Of a DNA stretch of 64,000 nt, positions 61,801-64,000 are shown one piece after another. The DNA comes from Acanthaster planci (lineage: Eukaryota; Echinodermata; Asteroidea; Valvatida; Acanthasteridae). The position numbers were made by a program, and so were the translations under genes. Where the stretch lies: positions 1,822,714-1,886,713 of the forward strand of contig NW_019091362.1 in the NCBI RefSeq assembly GCF_001949145.1, read 5' to 3'. The first letter of the stretch is position 1. Every line of letters begins with the position of its first letter. A model generated the notes under the pieces. It made no database searches and was not told the origin of the DNA. It was given only the letters and a program-made list of their open reading frames with translations.

Positions 61801-62228
61801 AAGTACTATGATTCAAGGGCCGGCTTCGCTCACAGAGTAAGCCCCGTGACTGTTTGCTTACCACTTCCACAAGCAGACAGGTATCTGATTCAAAATAAAG
61901 TGTGAAAAATAACCGTACTAGGCAGGAGTGCCCCAATCCTCACAAATAAGGCTTATTTGTACTACGGAGTGAACAATGACGTTTTGATATATATTTTCAT
62001 TCCATTTCTTCCCCAAAGTGTGTACGACGCCCTGCAATTTTTGCCCTTCTTGTCTAAACATAGTAAAGATTACAAAAACTAATCGTCAAAGTTTCTGGTT
62101 TCTGATAAAACGTTCCCTCCCAAAAATTTGTGGGTGGTTCCGTTGACTTTATTTCTCGGGGTGTTCTTACCTATCGACGAGACAAGCGAAGGGAGTACAG
62201 CAACAATCAGAAGGATAAGGCTGCCCAT
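1632..62228 (-). CDS. Giant secreted FAMeT-antistasin-EGF-HYR protein, 38 exons, 3' end open
   Basis: This is the span of one minus-strand gene, with coding sequence only in the 38 exons listed separately. Joined, they give 7951 coding bases, about 2650 codons plus one base, with no stop. Approximate residue order is: signal peptide 1-19, Methyltransf_FA-type domain 25-178, short Gly/Ser/Thr linker 181-196, two antistasin-like modules 197-258, one EGF 259-295, then 29 HYR domains 296-2650. HYR domains are immunoglobulin-like modules named after sea urchin hyalin and are known from extracellular matrix and adhesion proteins. The FAMeT name comes from a crustacean protein, and a catalytic role here is not implied. 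The model rests on matching splice phases, GT/AG sites and domain motifs. No transmembrane segment is visible, so I infer a secreted matrix, coat or body-fluid protein. The 3' end is unresolved. The alternative that two genes are merged is less likely, because phases match from the signal exon to the last HYR. Confidence 0.85.
2668..2910 (-). CDS. Exon 37: HYR domain 28
   Basis: 81 codons: [59 protein letters not shown], ending LTITVE. Partner of HYR8. Confidence 0.95.
3134..3240 (+). mobile_element. tRNA-like SINE fragment
   Basis: The sequence from AGCGCTGGAAGATTAGTTTG through TAGAGCACC carries a box-A-like TTAGTTTGTAGAGC. About 35 bases later come GGAAATTCAAATCCC (box B) and CGCTCCAGTC. 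This is the layout of a tRNA-derived pol III promoter, followed by a TTTCTTTGTTCATCC tail. It is a SINE remnant in an HYR intron and not a functional tRNA gene, as no cloverleaf stems pair well. Confidence 0.6.
4258..4529. repeat. Tandem repeat, 4 copies of 68 bases
   Basis: Four units start at 4258, 4326, 4394 and 4462, each beginning ACAAATT and ending GATTTGAGTGA. They differ by few substitutions (TACGCAT/TACGCAG/TTCGCAG, TTACTTT/TTATTTT, AAGGGAAAG/AGGGGTAAG). The period is exact. It lies in the intron between HYR27 and HYR28. Confidence 0.95.
5161..5210. repeat. Low-complexity CAAAC/CAACC and ATCA repeats
   Basis: Degenerate ACCAAAC/CCAAC units run into four ATCA units ending just before the donor of HYR27 at 5225. 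It is close enough to the splice donor to affect splicing if length-variable, which is inference. Confidence 0.7.
5226..5468 (-). CDS. Exon 36: HYR domain 27
   Basis: 81 codons: [50 protein letters not shown], ending FTIEVE, with an NVT sequon. Partner of HYR7. Acceptor CTCAAG is unusual (AAG in place of CAG) but leaves an open frame and correct phase. Confidence 0.95.
5830..6345. repeat. Segmental duplicate A (HYR26 with flanking intron)
   Basis: Partner of 8850-9905. The match runs through intron, exon and intron, so a DNA segment of about 0.5 kb was copied. This copy lacks the TTAA insertion. Confidence 0.85.
5912..6157 (-). CDS. Exon 35: HYR domain 26
   Basis: 82 codons: [59 protein letters not shown], ending FDVVVE. 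It is near-identical to HYR23 and an older relative of HYR6. Confidence 0.96.
7214..7459 (-). CDS. Exon 34: HYR domain 25
   Basis: 82 codons: [55 protein letters not shown], ending FRVEVV. Partner of HYR5 ([15 protein letters not shown]). Confidence 0.95.
8519..8761 (-). CDS. Exon 33: HYR domain 24
   Basis: 81 codons: [52 protein letters not shown] then YGN, ending FPINVK. Partner of HYR4. Confidence 0.96.
8935..9180 (-). CDS. Exon 32: HYR domain 23, recent duplicate of HYR26
   Basis: 82 codons: [59 protein letters not shown], ending FDVVVE. It differs from HYR26 at only about six residues. Flanking intron sequence also matches, which shows a genomic duplication and not conservation of protein alone. 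Confidence 0.96.
9218..9772. mobile_element. piggyBac-like element or MITE with TTAA target duplication, interrupted by gap
   Basis: TTAA at 9218-9221 and at 9769-9772 flank an insertion whose ends are inverted: CCACTTCATGCCGGGGC on the left, and on the right the complement reads CCACTTCCTGCCAGGA. The homologous intron copy near 6190-6210 lacks the insertion and reads ATGTTACACAAAC, where this copy reads ATGTTAA...TTAAACAAAC. TTAA duplication with CC-starting ends is typical of the piggyBac superfamily. Visible internal sequence shows no transposase, but 356 bases are unknown. Confidence 0.75.
9372..9727. other. Assembly gap (356 N)
   Basis: A run of N lies inside the TTAA-flanked insertion in the intron between HYR22 and HYR23. 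Its true length may differ. No exon is expected in it, because the intron flanks match the empty copy near 6.2 kb. Confidence 0.99.
9939..10181 (-). CDS. Exon 31: HYR domain 22 (divergent)
   Basis: 81 codons: [49 protein letters not shown], ending FNITVE. The DN motif is DS, and the Asp/Asn-rich loop after it is replaced by VEGVV, so the usual acidic loop is reduced. It has no partner in block A. Confidence 0.93.
10288..10530 (-). CDS. Exon 30: HYR domain 21
   Basis: 81 codons: [50 protein letters not shown], ending FTIDVG. Partner of HYR3 in the proposed block duplication. Only 106 bases separate it from HYR22, the shortest intron of the gene. Confidence 0.95.
11335..11574 (-). CDS. Exon 29: HYR domain 20
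   Basis: 80 codons: [52 protein letters not shown], ending FTITVE. One residue shorter than usual before DN. The donor GTGAAA is weak, but frame and phase match. Confidence 0.94.
12550..12792 (-). CDS. Exon 28: HYR domain 19
   Basis: 81 codons: [49 protein letters not shown], ending FTIRVT. The CTA after the third Cys is CKS. The upstream 3.3-kb intron holds a broken LINE. Confidence 0.95.
13230..14625 (+). pseudogene. Broken LINE reverse transcriptase
   Basis: On the plus strand, antisense to the HYR gene, there are pieces of a non-LTR reverse transcriptase in shifting frames. They include [40 protein letters not shown] (13561 on), [16 protein letters not shown] and YADDTVIF (13798 on), with the catalytic YADD intact. 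A typical LINE C-terminal tail follows ([18 protein letters not shown]). Several frameshifts and stops make it dead. The clade is not resolved; the motifs fit CR1/L2/jockey-like elements. It sits in the intron between HYR18 and HYR19. Confidence 0.9.
14626..16060 (-). other. Intron between HYR18 and HYR19, high-coordinate part
   Basis: No exon or named element seen beyond the LINE relic before it. TACATGTACA words near 15640-15665 are common in this DNA. Confidence 0.55.
16061..16303 (-). CDS. Exon 27: HYR domain 18
   Basis: 81 codons: [51 protein letters not shown], ending FTITVT. Lysine-rich first half ([11 protein letters not shown]) with the T-x-x-G before the AxVxY strand replaced by NPKQ. 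Confidence 0.94.
16740..16982 (-). CDS. Exon 26: HYR domain 17
   Basis: 81 codons: [40 protein letters not shown], then [20 protein letters not shown], ending FYVDIV. It has an NNT sequon. It resembles HYR16 in the SNTQF loop and TATDSA..N, so the two may be adjacent duplicates. Confidence 0.95.
17180..17386 (-). mobile_element. tRNA-derived SINE copy 1
   Basis: On the minus strand, GATTGGTTAAGACGTCTGCA is box-A-like and GTGGGTTTAAGTCCCAC is box-B-like, followed by the tail CACAAG...TATACAGTGTTACAATACA..GGGCAGGGCAA. The same order occurs at 45.4-46.0 kb. It is directly followed by the inverted-repeat piece 17387-17551. Confidence 0.75.
17387..17551. repeat. Inverted repeat made of SINE terminal sequence
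   Basis: AAGGATGGATTTGGGTTGGG starts the left arm, and the complement of the right end reads AAGGATGGATTTGTGTTGGG. The arms extend about 50 bases through TTAATTTAATTTTGGATTTTT. It is a head-to-head junction of the terminal repeat of the neighbouring SINE. Confidence 0.85.
18751..18996 (-). CDS. Exon 25: HYR domain 16
   Basis: 82 codons: [12 protein letters not shown] (CR instead of CP), [38 protein letters not shown], ending FSVIVT. SNTQF after the second Cys is shared with the next unit, HYR17. Confidence 0.95.
18997..20150 (-). other. Intron between HYR15 and HYR16, low-coordinate part
   Basis: No feature recognised. The foldback element follows at 20151. The remainder (20431-21611) is likewise without supported features. 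Confidence 0.55.
20151..20430. mobile_element. 98-base-arm foldback element flanked by 38-base direct repeats
   Basis: Arms 20178-20275 and 20295-20392 are near-perfect inverted copies around a 19-base loop. The copies of TGCTGCATATCTTAATAATT... at 20151-20188 and 20393-20430 are direct repeats differing at one base. No coding capacity. It lies in the intron between HYR15 and HYR16. Confidence 0.9.
21612..21854 (-). CDS. Exon 24: HYR domain 15
   Basis: 81 codons: [52 protein letters not shown], ending FKVTVG. The loop after the second Cys (SVGQFEQF) is unlike the common P.SGSEF. Confidence 0.95.
22368..22613 (-). CDS. Exon 23: HYR domain 14
   Basis: 82 codons: [52 protein letters not shown], ending FTVEVK. 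The turn before the third Cys (EIYELGLFP) is unusual and the GN after it is EN. Confidence 0.94.
22900..23142 (-). CDS. Exon 22: HYR domain 13
   Basis: 81 codons: [52 protein letters not shown], ending FPVVVT. The conserved DN is DY, and the IG turn is IED. Confidence 0.94.
23691..23929. mobile_element. Perfect-type palindrome of the SINE 3' half
   Basis: Two arms of about 119 bases meet at AACCCACTAGTGGGTT (23802-23817). Each arm holds the box-B half and the CACAAGCC...CATACACTGAGTATACAG...GGGCAGGGCAAAAAATCC tail of the 17.2- and 45-kb SINE. No box A is present. It lies between HYR12 and HYR13. Confidence 0.9.
24430..24675 (-). CDS. Exon 21: HYR domain 12
   Basis: 82 codons: [50 protein letters not shown], ending FPINVV. 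The DKYGN turn is shared with HYR4 and HYR24, hinting at an older relationship among these three. Confidence 0.95.
24845..25087 (-). CDS. Exon 20: HYR domain 11
   Basis: 81 codons: [52 protein letters not shown], ending FTIVIN. It follows a 4.1-kb intron. Only 169 bases separate it from HYR12. Confidence 0.95.
25088..29213 (-). other. 4.1-kb intron between HYR10 and HYR11
   Basis: Longest intron of the array. No HYR remnant seen. It has a 163-codon minus-strand open frame at 27391-27882 and loose repeats of ACCAAACCTGA.AAA.TCCAACA wording at 28020-28330. Confidence 0.6.
29214..29456 (-). CDS. Exon 19: HYR domain 10
   Basis: 81 codons: [47 protein letters not shown], ending CTFTIFVE. The block-A series (HYR3-9) ends just before it. 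The FDCP opening and SVG/NAG turn are loosely like HYR22. Confidence 0.95.
30929..31171 (-). CDS. Exon 18: HYR domain 9
   Basis: 81 codons: [21 protein letters not shown], then [20 protein letters not shown], ending CSFGVIVK. The Pro normally following the first Cys is Gln here. HYR29 shares this loss (CH) together with NEGP.I and FTIG, making the two a pair. Confidence 0.95.
31172..33477 (-). other. Intron between HYR8 and HYR9
   Basis: Apart from the GAGTAC-rich stretch I see no gene, exon or element in this 2.3-kb intron. Confidence 0.6.
32825..33015. repeat. Degenerate GAGTAC-rich stretch
   Basis: Many irregularly spaced GAGTAC/GTACTC and TACATGTA words on both strands. Related but weaker wording (GAGTCC/AAGTCC) lies at 32100-32200. 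Probably decayed simple sequence. Confidence 0.5.
33478..33717 (-). CDS. Exon 17: HYR domain 8
   Basis: 80 codons: [46 protein letters not shown], ending CDIEVLVE. It is a clear partner of HYR28, which shares PEL.CPIV.TEPV.EG.SYA and FDIG.T.V. One residue is missing in the SPNVFDN segment compared with most units. Confidence 0.95.
34527..34769 (-). CDS. Exon 16: HYR domain 7
   Basis: 81 codons: [52 protein letters not shown], ending CNFTINVK with an N-glycosylation sequon (NFT). It pairs with HYR27 (GKSFATV, DNVDA.P.VTC, GSEFS.G). Confidence 0.95.
35691..35936 (-). CDS. Exon 15: HYR domain 6
   Basis: 82 codons: [54 protein letters not shown]. It is closely related to HYR23 and HYR26 through [14 protein letters not shown] and IGTTTVRC. 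Donor GTGGGG is weak but in frame. Confidence 0.95.
36025..36635. repeat. Long inverted repeat enclosing a smaller inverted-repeat element
   Basis: Arms 36025-36123 and 36539-36635 are about 100 bases each. Both contain, in opposite orientation, AATAAGGC...AACTTAAAT/CAAGTTAAATCTGAATAA, ATCTGGTACACTG and GAATTTGAATTCC followed by AGACTAAAGAC. The space between them holds the element at 36134-36387. Confidence 0.8.
36134..36387. mobile_element. MITE-like element with about 50-base terminal inverted repeats
   Basis: The left end ATACATGGCCCTTTTCCAAT...CTCCGTCTCAGGCTTCG matches the complement of the right end (ATACATGGGCCGTTTTCCAG...CTCCGTCTCAGGCTTCG). No reading frame of note inside. Intron between HYR5 and HYR6. 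Confidence 0.88.
36636..39524 (-). other. Intron between HYR5 and HYR6, upstream part
   Basis: No exon seen. It contains the AAGTCC microsatellite. Plus-strand frames such as 37177-37413 have no recognisable motif. Confidence 0.6.
37529..37555. repeat. AAGTCC microsatellite
   Basis: Four and a half copies of AAGTCC in a row. Confidence 0.9.
39525..39770 (-). CDS. Exon 14: HYR domain 5
   Basis: 82 codons: [24 protein letters not shown], then [31 protein letters not shown] is shared only with HYR25. It has DNED where most units have DN-x-D. Confidence 0.95.
   Translation of the reverse strand, partial: TRSCPRSLVQNPWKTCPLTLGKRTPLWTTPHQEYKTMKTVRRTCLVMDRKIHNLTLEKAQSHAQSRTGLTTVPVAPSPLMS
41026..41190. 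mobile_element. pogo/Tigger-like MITE
   Basis: The left end CAGTTGAACCTCGTTTATAAG matches, inverted, the right end, whose complement reads ACGGTTGAACCTCGTTAATA. Ends of the CAGTTGAACCTCGTT kind are typical of pogo-type Tc1/mariner elements. At 165 bases it is non-autonomous. Intron between HYR4 and HYR5. Confidence 0.7.
41351..41593 (-). CDS. Exon 13: HYR domain 4
   Basis: 81 codons: [51 protein letters not shown] then YGN. The usual F-x-[IV]-G is replaced by FWVKP. It pairs with HYR24 by P.QA.DNAD, GPGS.F and TATDKYGN. Confidence 0.95.
42030..42424. repeat. Degenerate CCCAA/ACCTG satellite-like array
   Basis: About 390 bases made mostly of 5- to 6-base units such as CCCAA, ACCTG, ACCCG and CAGCC. 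Minus-strand Gly/Trp/Leu-rich frames across it are artefacts of the repeat. Confidence 0.9.
43127..43372 (-). CDS. Exon 12: HYR domain 3
   Basis: 82 codons: [50 protein letters not shown], ending FPVEVE. It shares [15 protein letters not shown] and the CSA.DK.GN segment with HYR21, forming the first pair of the proposed block duplication. Confidence 0.95.
43903..44145 (-). CDS. Exon 11: HYR domain 2
   Basis: 81 codons opening [12 protein letters not shown]; the usual CP is CS here. It has ATVDY and DN motifs, then [14 protein letters not shown] and [10 protein letters not shown]. The segment after DN ([11 protein letters not shown]) is unlike other units. No methionine occurs in its first half, but the frame is open across the whole exon. 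Confidence 0.92.
44999..45238 (-). CDS. Exon 10: HYR domain 1
   Basis: First HYR unit, 80 codons, starting [10 protein letters not shown] and ending [11 protein letters not shown]. The four family cysteines are present (KCP, ISC, IQC, ASC). It lacks the usual G-x-x-F-x-[IVL]-G turn, having TATLPVRSN instead, and is one of the most divergent units, as expected for an array end. Acceptor is CATTTGCAG, donor GTGGGT. Confidence 0.92.
45379..46035. mobile_element. Cluster of three tRNA-derived SINE units, inverted and tandem
   Basis: One full unit on the minus strand (tRNA-like part about 45507-45577, box B GTGGGTTCGAATCCCAC) is followed by a plus-strand tail only (from 45679) and then a plus-strand full unit (tRNA-like part about 45884-45951). 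Each full unit also carries TGTCGGCTGGCTGGTT..., an upstream CAGATGTAGCAG segment and the CACAAGCCTT...GGGCAGGGCAAAAA tail. The words AAGGATGGATTT...GGGGAGATGTA occur at both ends of the minus-strand unit in the same orientation, that is, as terminal direct repeats. Intron between the EGF exon and HYR1. Confidence 0.82.
46036..48657 (-). other. Intron between EGF and HYR1, upstream part
   Basis: No exon or repeat recognised outside the SINE cluster. Plus-strand frames at 46503-46730 and 47077-47349 show no known motif. Confidence 0.6.
48658..48768 (-). CDS. Exon 9: EGF-like domain
   Basis: It encodes a single EGF module with six cysteines: [12 protein letters not shown], then [18 protein letters not shown]. 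The C-x-N-G-x-x-C start and the C-x-C-x2-G-[YF]-x2-x-x-C end are classic. It lacks the D-x-[ND]-E-C opening of calcium-binding EGFs. The exon is 111 bases and phase 1. It separates the N-terminal modules from the HYR array. Confidence 0.93.
50014..50109 (-). CDS. Exon 8: antistasin-like module 2
   Basis: It encodes [20 protein letters not shown] then YQCETCTC, again six cysteines in antistasin-like order with a slightly longer first loop than module 1. It is 96 bases, phase 1 on both sides, acceptor GATTTTAG, donor GTTGG. The G of the G-Y-x-x-D turn is kept (KHGHEKN). The split codon with exon 7 gives Asp. Confidence 0.82.
50110..53816 (-). other. 3.7-kb intron between the two antistasin exons
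   Basis: No further cysteine module or repeat family recognised. A TGACGTCA word sits at about 53455. Otherwise AT-rich sequence without structure I can support. Confidence 0.6.
53817..53906 (-). CDS. Exon 7: antistasin-like module 1
   Basis: It encodes a 30-residue module with six cysteines in the spacing C-x4-C-x4-C-x10-C-x2-C-x-C, including [17 protein letters not shown]. This is the antistasin-like signature (C..G+..D..GC..C.C). The family includes leech serine-protease inhibitors but also occurs as a structural module in larger extracellular proteins, so inhibitor activity here is unproven. It is 90 bases and phase 1 on both sides. Confidence 0.85.
54351..54380 (-). CDS. Exon 6: 30-base linker exon
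   Basis: The acceptor is TTTTCTTCAG and the donor GTAAGA. It is 30 bases, phase 1 on both sides, encoding LGGTTTKQP between split codons. The Thr run could carry O-linked sugars (inference). It joins the linker to the first antistasin-like module. Like the previous micro-exon it is symmetrical and could be optional. Confidence 0.6.
55059..55076 (-). CDS. Exon 5: 18-base micro-exon, Gly/Ser linker
   Basis: This tiny exon has a clear acceptor (CTCTTTTCAG) and a donor GTGAGT. It is an exact multiple of three in phase 1. It adds QGSGS with split codons on both sides, giving a flexible linker after the FAMeT domain. It is probably real because the Gly/Ser reading is typical of linkers, but it could be skipped in some transcripts without breaking the frame. 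Confidence 0.6.
55397..55548 (-). CDS. Exon 4: last third of FAMeT domain
   Basis: The exon starts with one base that completes a Thr codon, then [15 protein letters not shown], corresponding to the family's GTI.VG.GG...P.M.W segment. Next come RYVGFATG and IGLFGDFRF, the family's closing YVG..TG...G.W.F strand. The domain therefore ends here, followed by ADECV. It is 152 bases, with acceptor GATAG and donor GTAAGT, and returns to phase 1. The join with exon 3 reads straight through the conserved GTIKVG-like turn, which confirms both boundaries. Confidence 0.88.
56258..56420. mobile_element. Short inverted-repeat element, copy 1
   Basis: It starts GCACGTTATGTGGCAAAGG and ends TTGCCACATATCGTGC, inverted. 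The interior shares AATGTGATGC.CAAG..., CCCCCCT..AAATCTGAAAG and ACAAAAGAAGAC.CAATAGAG with the next copy. Confidence 0.8.
56509..56678. mobile_element. Short inverted-repeat element, copy 2
   Basis: It starts GCACGATATGTGGGAAGGAG and ends TTGCCACATATCTTGC. It is a neighbour in direct orientation of the copy at 56258, about 90 bases away. Both lie in the intron between FAMeT exons 3 and 4. Confidence 0.8.
57047..57203 (-). CDS. Exon 3: middle of FAMeT domain
   Basis: It encodes [17 protein letters not shown] and later [16 protein letters not shown]. These fit the family's IGG..N..S.IRR and ..FWI.W..G segments. The acceptor is TTTTACCAG and the donor is GTAAGT. The exon is 157 bases and ends in phase 2, the only phase-2 junction in the gene. 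Three cysteines (CMDHC...C) sit just before the YWI strand and could form local disulphides, which is inference. Confidence 0.85.
57893..58075. repeat. Dispersed repeat copy related to 59838-60010
   Basis: It shares the order GGCxCCTTTCCxTATG, CAAGCGTTGC, GACGGCCxAATGCAACG, ACACGTGTGTTAT and GGAGTCGAT with 59838-60010. It is CpG-rich compared with surrounding introns. Confidence 0.7.
58450..58759. mobile_element. MITE with 17-base perfect terminal inverted repeats
   Basis: GTGCGTTCGATTAGCTT (58450-58466) is repeated exactly inverted at 58743-58759. Internal copies GCGTTCGTTTAGCC (58494 on) and GCGTTCGATTAGCC (58691 on) suggest sub-terminal repeats. About 310 bases, no coding capacity. Intron between FAMeT exons 2 and 3. 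Confidence 0.85.
59838..60010. mobile_element. CpG-rich MITE-like element
   Basis: It begins GGCGCCTTTCCGTATG and ends in AAAGGCGCCTTT, so both ends carry the GGCGCC palindrome. A diverged copy is at 57893, and a third end of the same type, inverted, is near 59022-59043 (CATACGGAAAGGC). Confidence 0.65.
60565..60738 (-). CDS. Exon 2: first third of FAMeT (Methyltransf_FA-type) domain
   Basis: This exon encodes 58 residues containing [20 protein letters not shown], the F.F.VK...D..I.LS core of the Methyltransf_FA family, and ends at AYVI before a GTAAGT donor. The acceptor follows a pyrimidine-rich tract ending GAAG. The exon is 174 bases, phase 1 on both sides. A single Cys lies near the start (LSCEYRP). 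The split codon at the 3' side becomes Thr and continues into IGQNN in exon 3, matching the family's Y-x-I-x-IG pattern. Confidence 0.85.
60739..62170 (-). other. Intron 1
   Basis: Between the signal-peptide exon and the first FAMeT exon. It holds a minus-strand open frame at 61424-61699 that begins with a hydrophobic leader but matches nothing I know; see findings. Confidence 0.7.
62171..62228 (-). CDS. Exon 1: start codon and signal peptide
   Basis: The ATG is at 62228-62226 in a good context (A at -3, G at +4). It opens [19 protein letters not shown], a short hydrophobic stretch typical of a secretory signal peptide, with Ser-Ser before a likely cleavage point. The exon ends with one base of a codon before a GTAAG donor. 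Joined to the next exon, that G completes a Val codon. The start was chosen because it supplies both a signal peptide and the required phase for the FAMeT domain. Upstream 5' UTR and promoter are not defined. Confidence 0.8.
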
Positions 62229-62723
62229 CCTTGGGCCTTGATGAGGACACCTGGCAGACGGCAGGTTCTCCAGTTCAGTCAGGCTGATAAAAGAAAGAAA
62301 ACCTTAACCATGCAAACCATAGTGAAAGAAGCGTATTGCCAGCCAAACTTCTTTCACATCACCTGCAATTACCTGAAATATAGGGCAACTACTTCGATCA
62401 ATCATGCACAGCCTTTAATTACCCACTCGACACTCCTTAAGGTTGAAATATCATTTCTTTTTAAGGGAATCATTTCTGTAACAGTTTGATTTGATGATAC
62501 AGTAAAAGGGAAATGATCAGCAAAAGGCAGCACTGAATCGATGAAAATAGCAACTGATTGGAGCGAAGTTTCAACCCAATATCAAATGTTGCTTGCAACT
62601 GTACGTGATTCGGACCTTATCAATGGCCGTGTTTGTACGTCGGAATCTTTTGAGCCGCAGACAGGTCCCAGTAGTTCCTGTGGTCTTATTACACCTTCCT
62701 TTAAAAAAAGTTTAAACCAAGGA
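62229..62723 (-). promoter_or_regulatory. 5' UTR and presumed promoter region, not resolved
   Basis: Sequence just upstream of the ATG on the minus strand. No clear TATA box or initiator could be assigned, and an untranslated first exon further upstream is possible. Listed to mark the likely place of the promoter only. Confidence 0.3.
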
Positions 62724-62851
62724 TATACACCGTACAAGTGCCGTGCAGAACTTAAATTGTTTGTTCAAGGCCGTTTCAAACGTTGTGCTTTATGCCTAAG
62801 CACAATGTTTGAAACGGGCCTAACTTCGGCACGGCAATAGCACGGTATATA
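62724..62851. mobile_element. Palindromic MITE upstream of exon 1
   Basis: Inner arms GGCCGTTTCAAACGTTGTGC (62769 on) and the inverted copy ending 62820 surround a 7-base loop. Outer parts also match inverted (TACACCGT...GTGCCGTGC against CGGCACGGCA..AGCACGGTATA). It lies about 0.5 kb upstream of the start codon. Confidence 0.75.
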
Positions 62852-64000
62852 GCGTCAATGTGGCTCGATAAATTACATTCAGAACGGCAAACCCTTTAAG
62901 CCCTCAAGCTTGACGGGGTACATGCCGAGCTGTCTGTACATGTGTTTGCGCAACTGCTGGGCTATTGCCGTGCCGTTGCCACACCCAGCTCAAGTTTGCT
63001 CGACTTTAAAAAGGTGCATAGCCTGGGCCTTTACTGTCAAAGGTTTCGTCCATGCGGTATTTTGAATGAGACTTTATAGAATTGTTGCAGCTTGTAATCG
63101 TAGGAGTTCATTTTCCAGTTACATTATTAGTGTGAAATGCACTCGAAACAGTTCGAATCAGATATAAGGTGTAACATAGGAGAACATCAATCAAAGTAAT
63201 CAAGTAGTCTCGGCAGAAAAAGACTTACAGCCAAAAGATGGGAGGCAAAAAATAAACGGCGATTAAGAAGAAGGTAACATCTATATGTTTTATGCTTCCA
63301 GTTCGAATCCGCACCTTTATCAATAAGAAGTTAAATACTTACATTTTGTTGATGTATTGTTCTTGCCGGCAGCTTGTGTTTCGTGAGACAGCCTGGCCGC
63401 AAGTGATAACAGTGAATAGTTTTTCCACCAACAGCTTCAAAACTGAACATGTTTTGTTCCCAATTCCTTTCAATATATTGATTTCCACATTGACCGTGCA
63501 TTGTCTAACCACAAAAAGCAGTCCAATACACCTGTTACAAAGTTCGATACTTTGTGTTCTGCCTTTGTTTCAAACTGACAGTAGTGCATAACGAAATGCC
63601 AAGGTTTTGGCAACTTGGGCAGTTGCAAACAATGCCCATTCAATCGATGAGATGAGCCTCATGGCTCCACAGTTTTTCTACTGAGTATACTGCAGGCGAA
63701 GATGGAGTAGACGGGTTGGGAGGAAACGGTCTTCTTTGTTGTCATTTTGTTGTTACGATAGCAATCTGAAAGTAAAAATCATCCGAATTATAGATTCTAA
63801 GAATTCATTTGATTGTTGTTCAAATTGTCGTTGCATGGGATATTGCTTTAAGCAGAGGTAGGTCTTCAGGATTTTAAAAGACGCCGTCTTAATGATGATT
63901 TGCATGATGTAAACGAAATAAATGAACACAGACATAAGGGTCTTGGTGAGAAAACATTCATCCTAAAACTTCACCGTAATTTTTAATCAAGACAAATTTA
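62852..64000. other. Upstream flank, no gene recognised
   Basis: Short open frames on both strands, none over about 100 codons and none with a recognisable motif. A second GCCGTGCCG-rich patch near 62970-62985 echoes the palindromic element before it. Confidence 0.5.

Overview
The window is animal genomic DNA. It has split genes, long AT-rich introns with GT/AG boundaries, tRNA-like SINEs, several inverted-repeat elements, a LINE relic and one 356-base assembly gap. The main gene, a secreted multidomain protein ending in a long run of HYR (hyalin repeat) domains, fits a marine invertebrate deuterostome best, perhaps an echinoderm. That assignment is inference from domain content and repeat style; the sequence alone does not name the species.

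Nearly all supported coding sequence belongs to one very large gene on the minus strand. I could chain 38 exons by reading frame and splice phase. The start codon is at 62228-62226 in a short signal-peptide exon. Then come three exons forming one domain of the farnesoic-acid-O-methyltransferase-like type (Methyltransf_FA/FAMeT, about 60.7-55.4 kb) and two tiny linker exons (55.06 and 54.35 kb). Two antistasin-like cysteine modules follow (53.8 and 50.0 kb), then one EGF module (48.7 kb), then 29 HYR domains, each on its own exon of 240-246 bases, from 45.2 kb to 1.6 kb. All boundaries are phase 1 except the one between the second and third FAMeT exons, which is phase 2. The chain gives about 2650 codons with no stop or frameshift. 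The C-terminus is not identified; the gene either continues past base 1 or ends in a terminal exon I could not recognise in the last 1.6 kb.

The HYR array shows its history. HYR3 to HYR9 pair in order with HYR21 and HYR24 to HYR29, which suggests duplication of a seven-exon block. HYR23 and HYR26 are a much younger duplicate pair whose flanking introns also match, and one copy was later split by an insertion with TTAA target duplications, which holds the assembly gap. No hydrophobic membrane segment is seen after the signal peptide, so the product is probably a secreted extracellular-matrix or coat protein whose N-terminal modules precede a long adhesive rod.

The remaining DNA is intron and flank carrying mobile elements: a tRNA-derived SINE in tandem and inverted arrangements (17.2, 23.7 and 45.4-46.0 kb), a second tRNA-like SINE (3.1 kb), a broken LINE reverse transcriptase (13.2-14.6 kb), several short inverted-repeat elements (20.2, 36.0-36.6, 41.0, 56.3, 56.5, 57.9, 58.5, 59.8 and 62.7 kb), a 4 x 68-base tandem repeat (4.26 kb) and a CCCAA-type satellite (42.0-42.4 kb). 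The first 66 bases may be the last coding bases of another gene on the plus strand.
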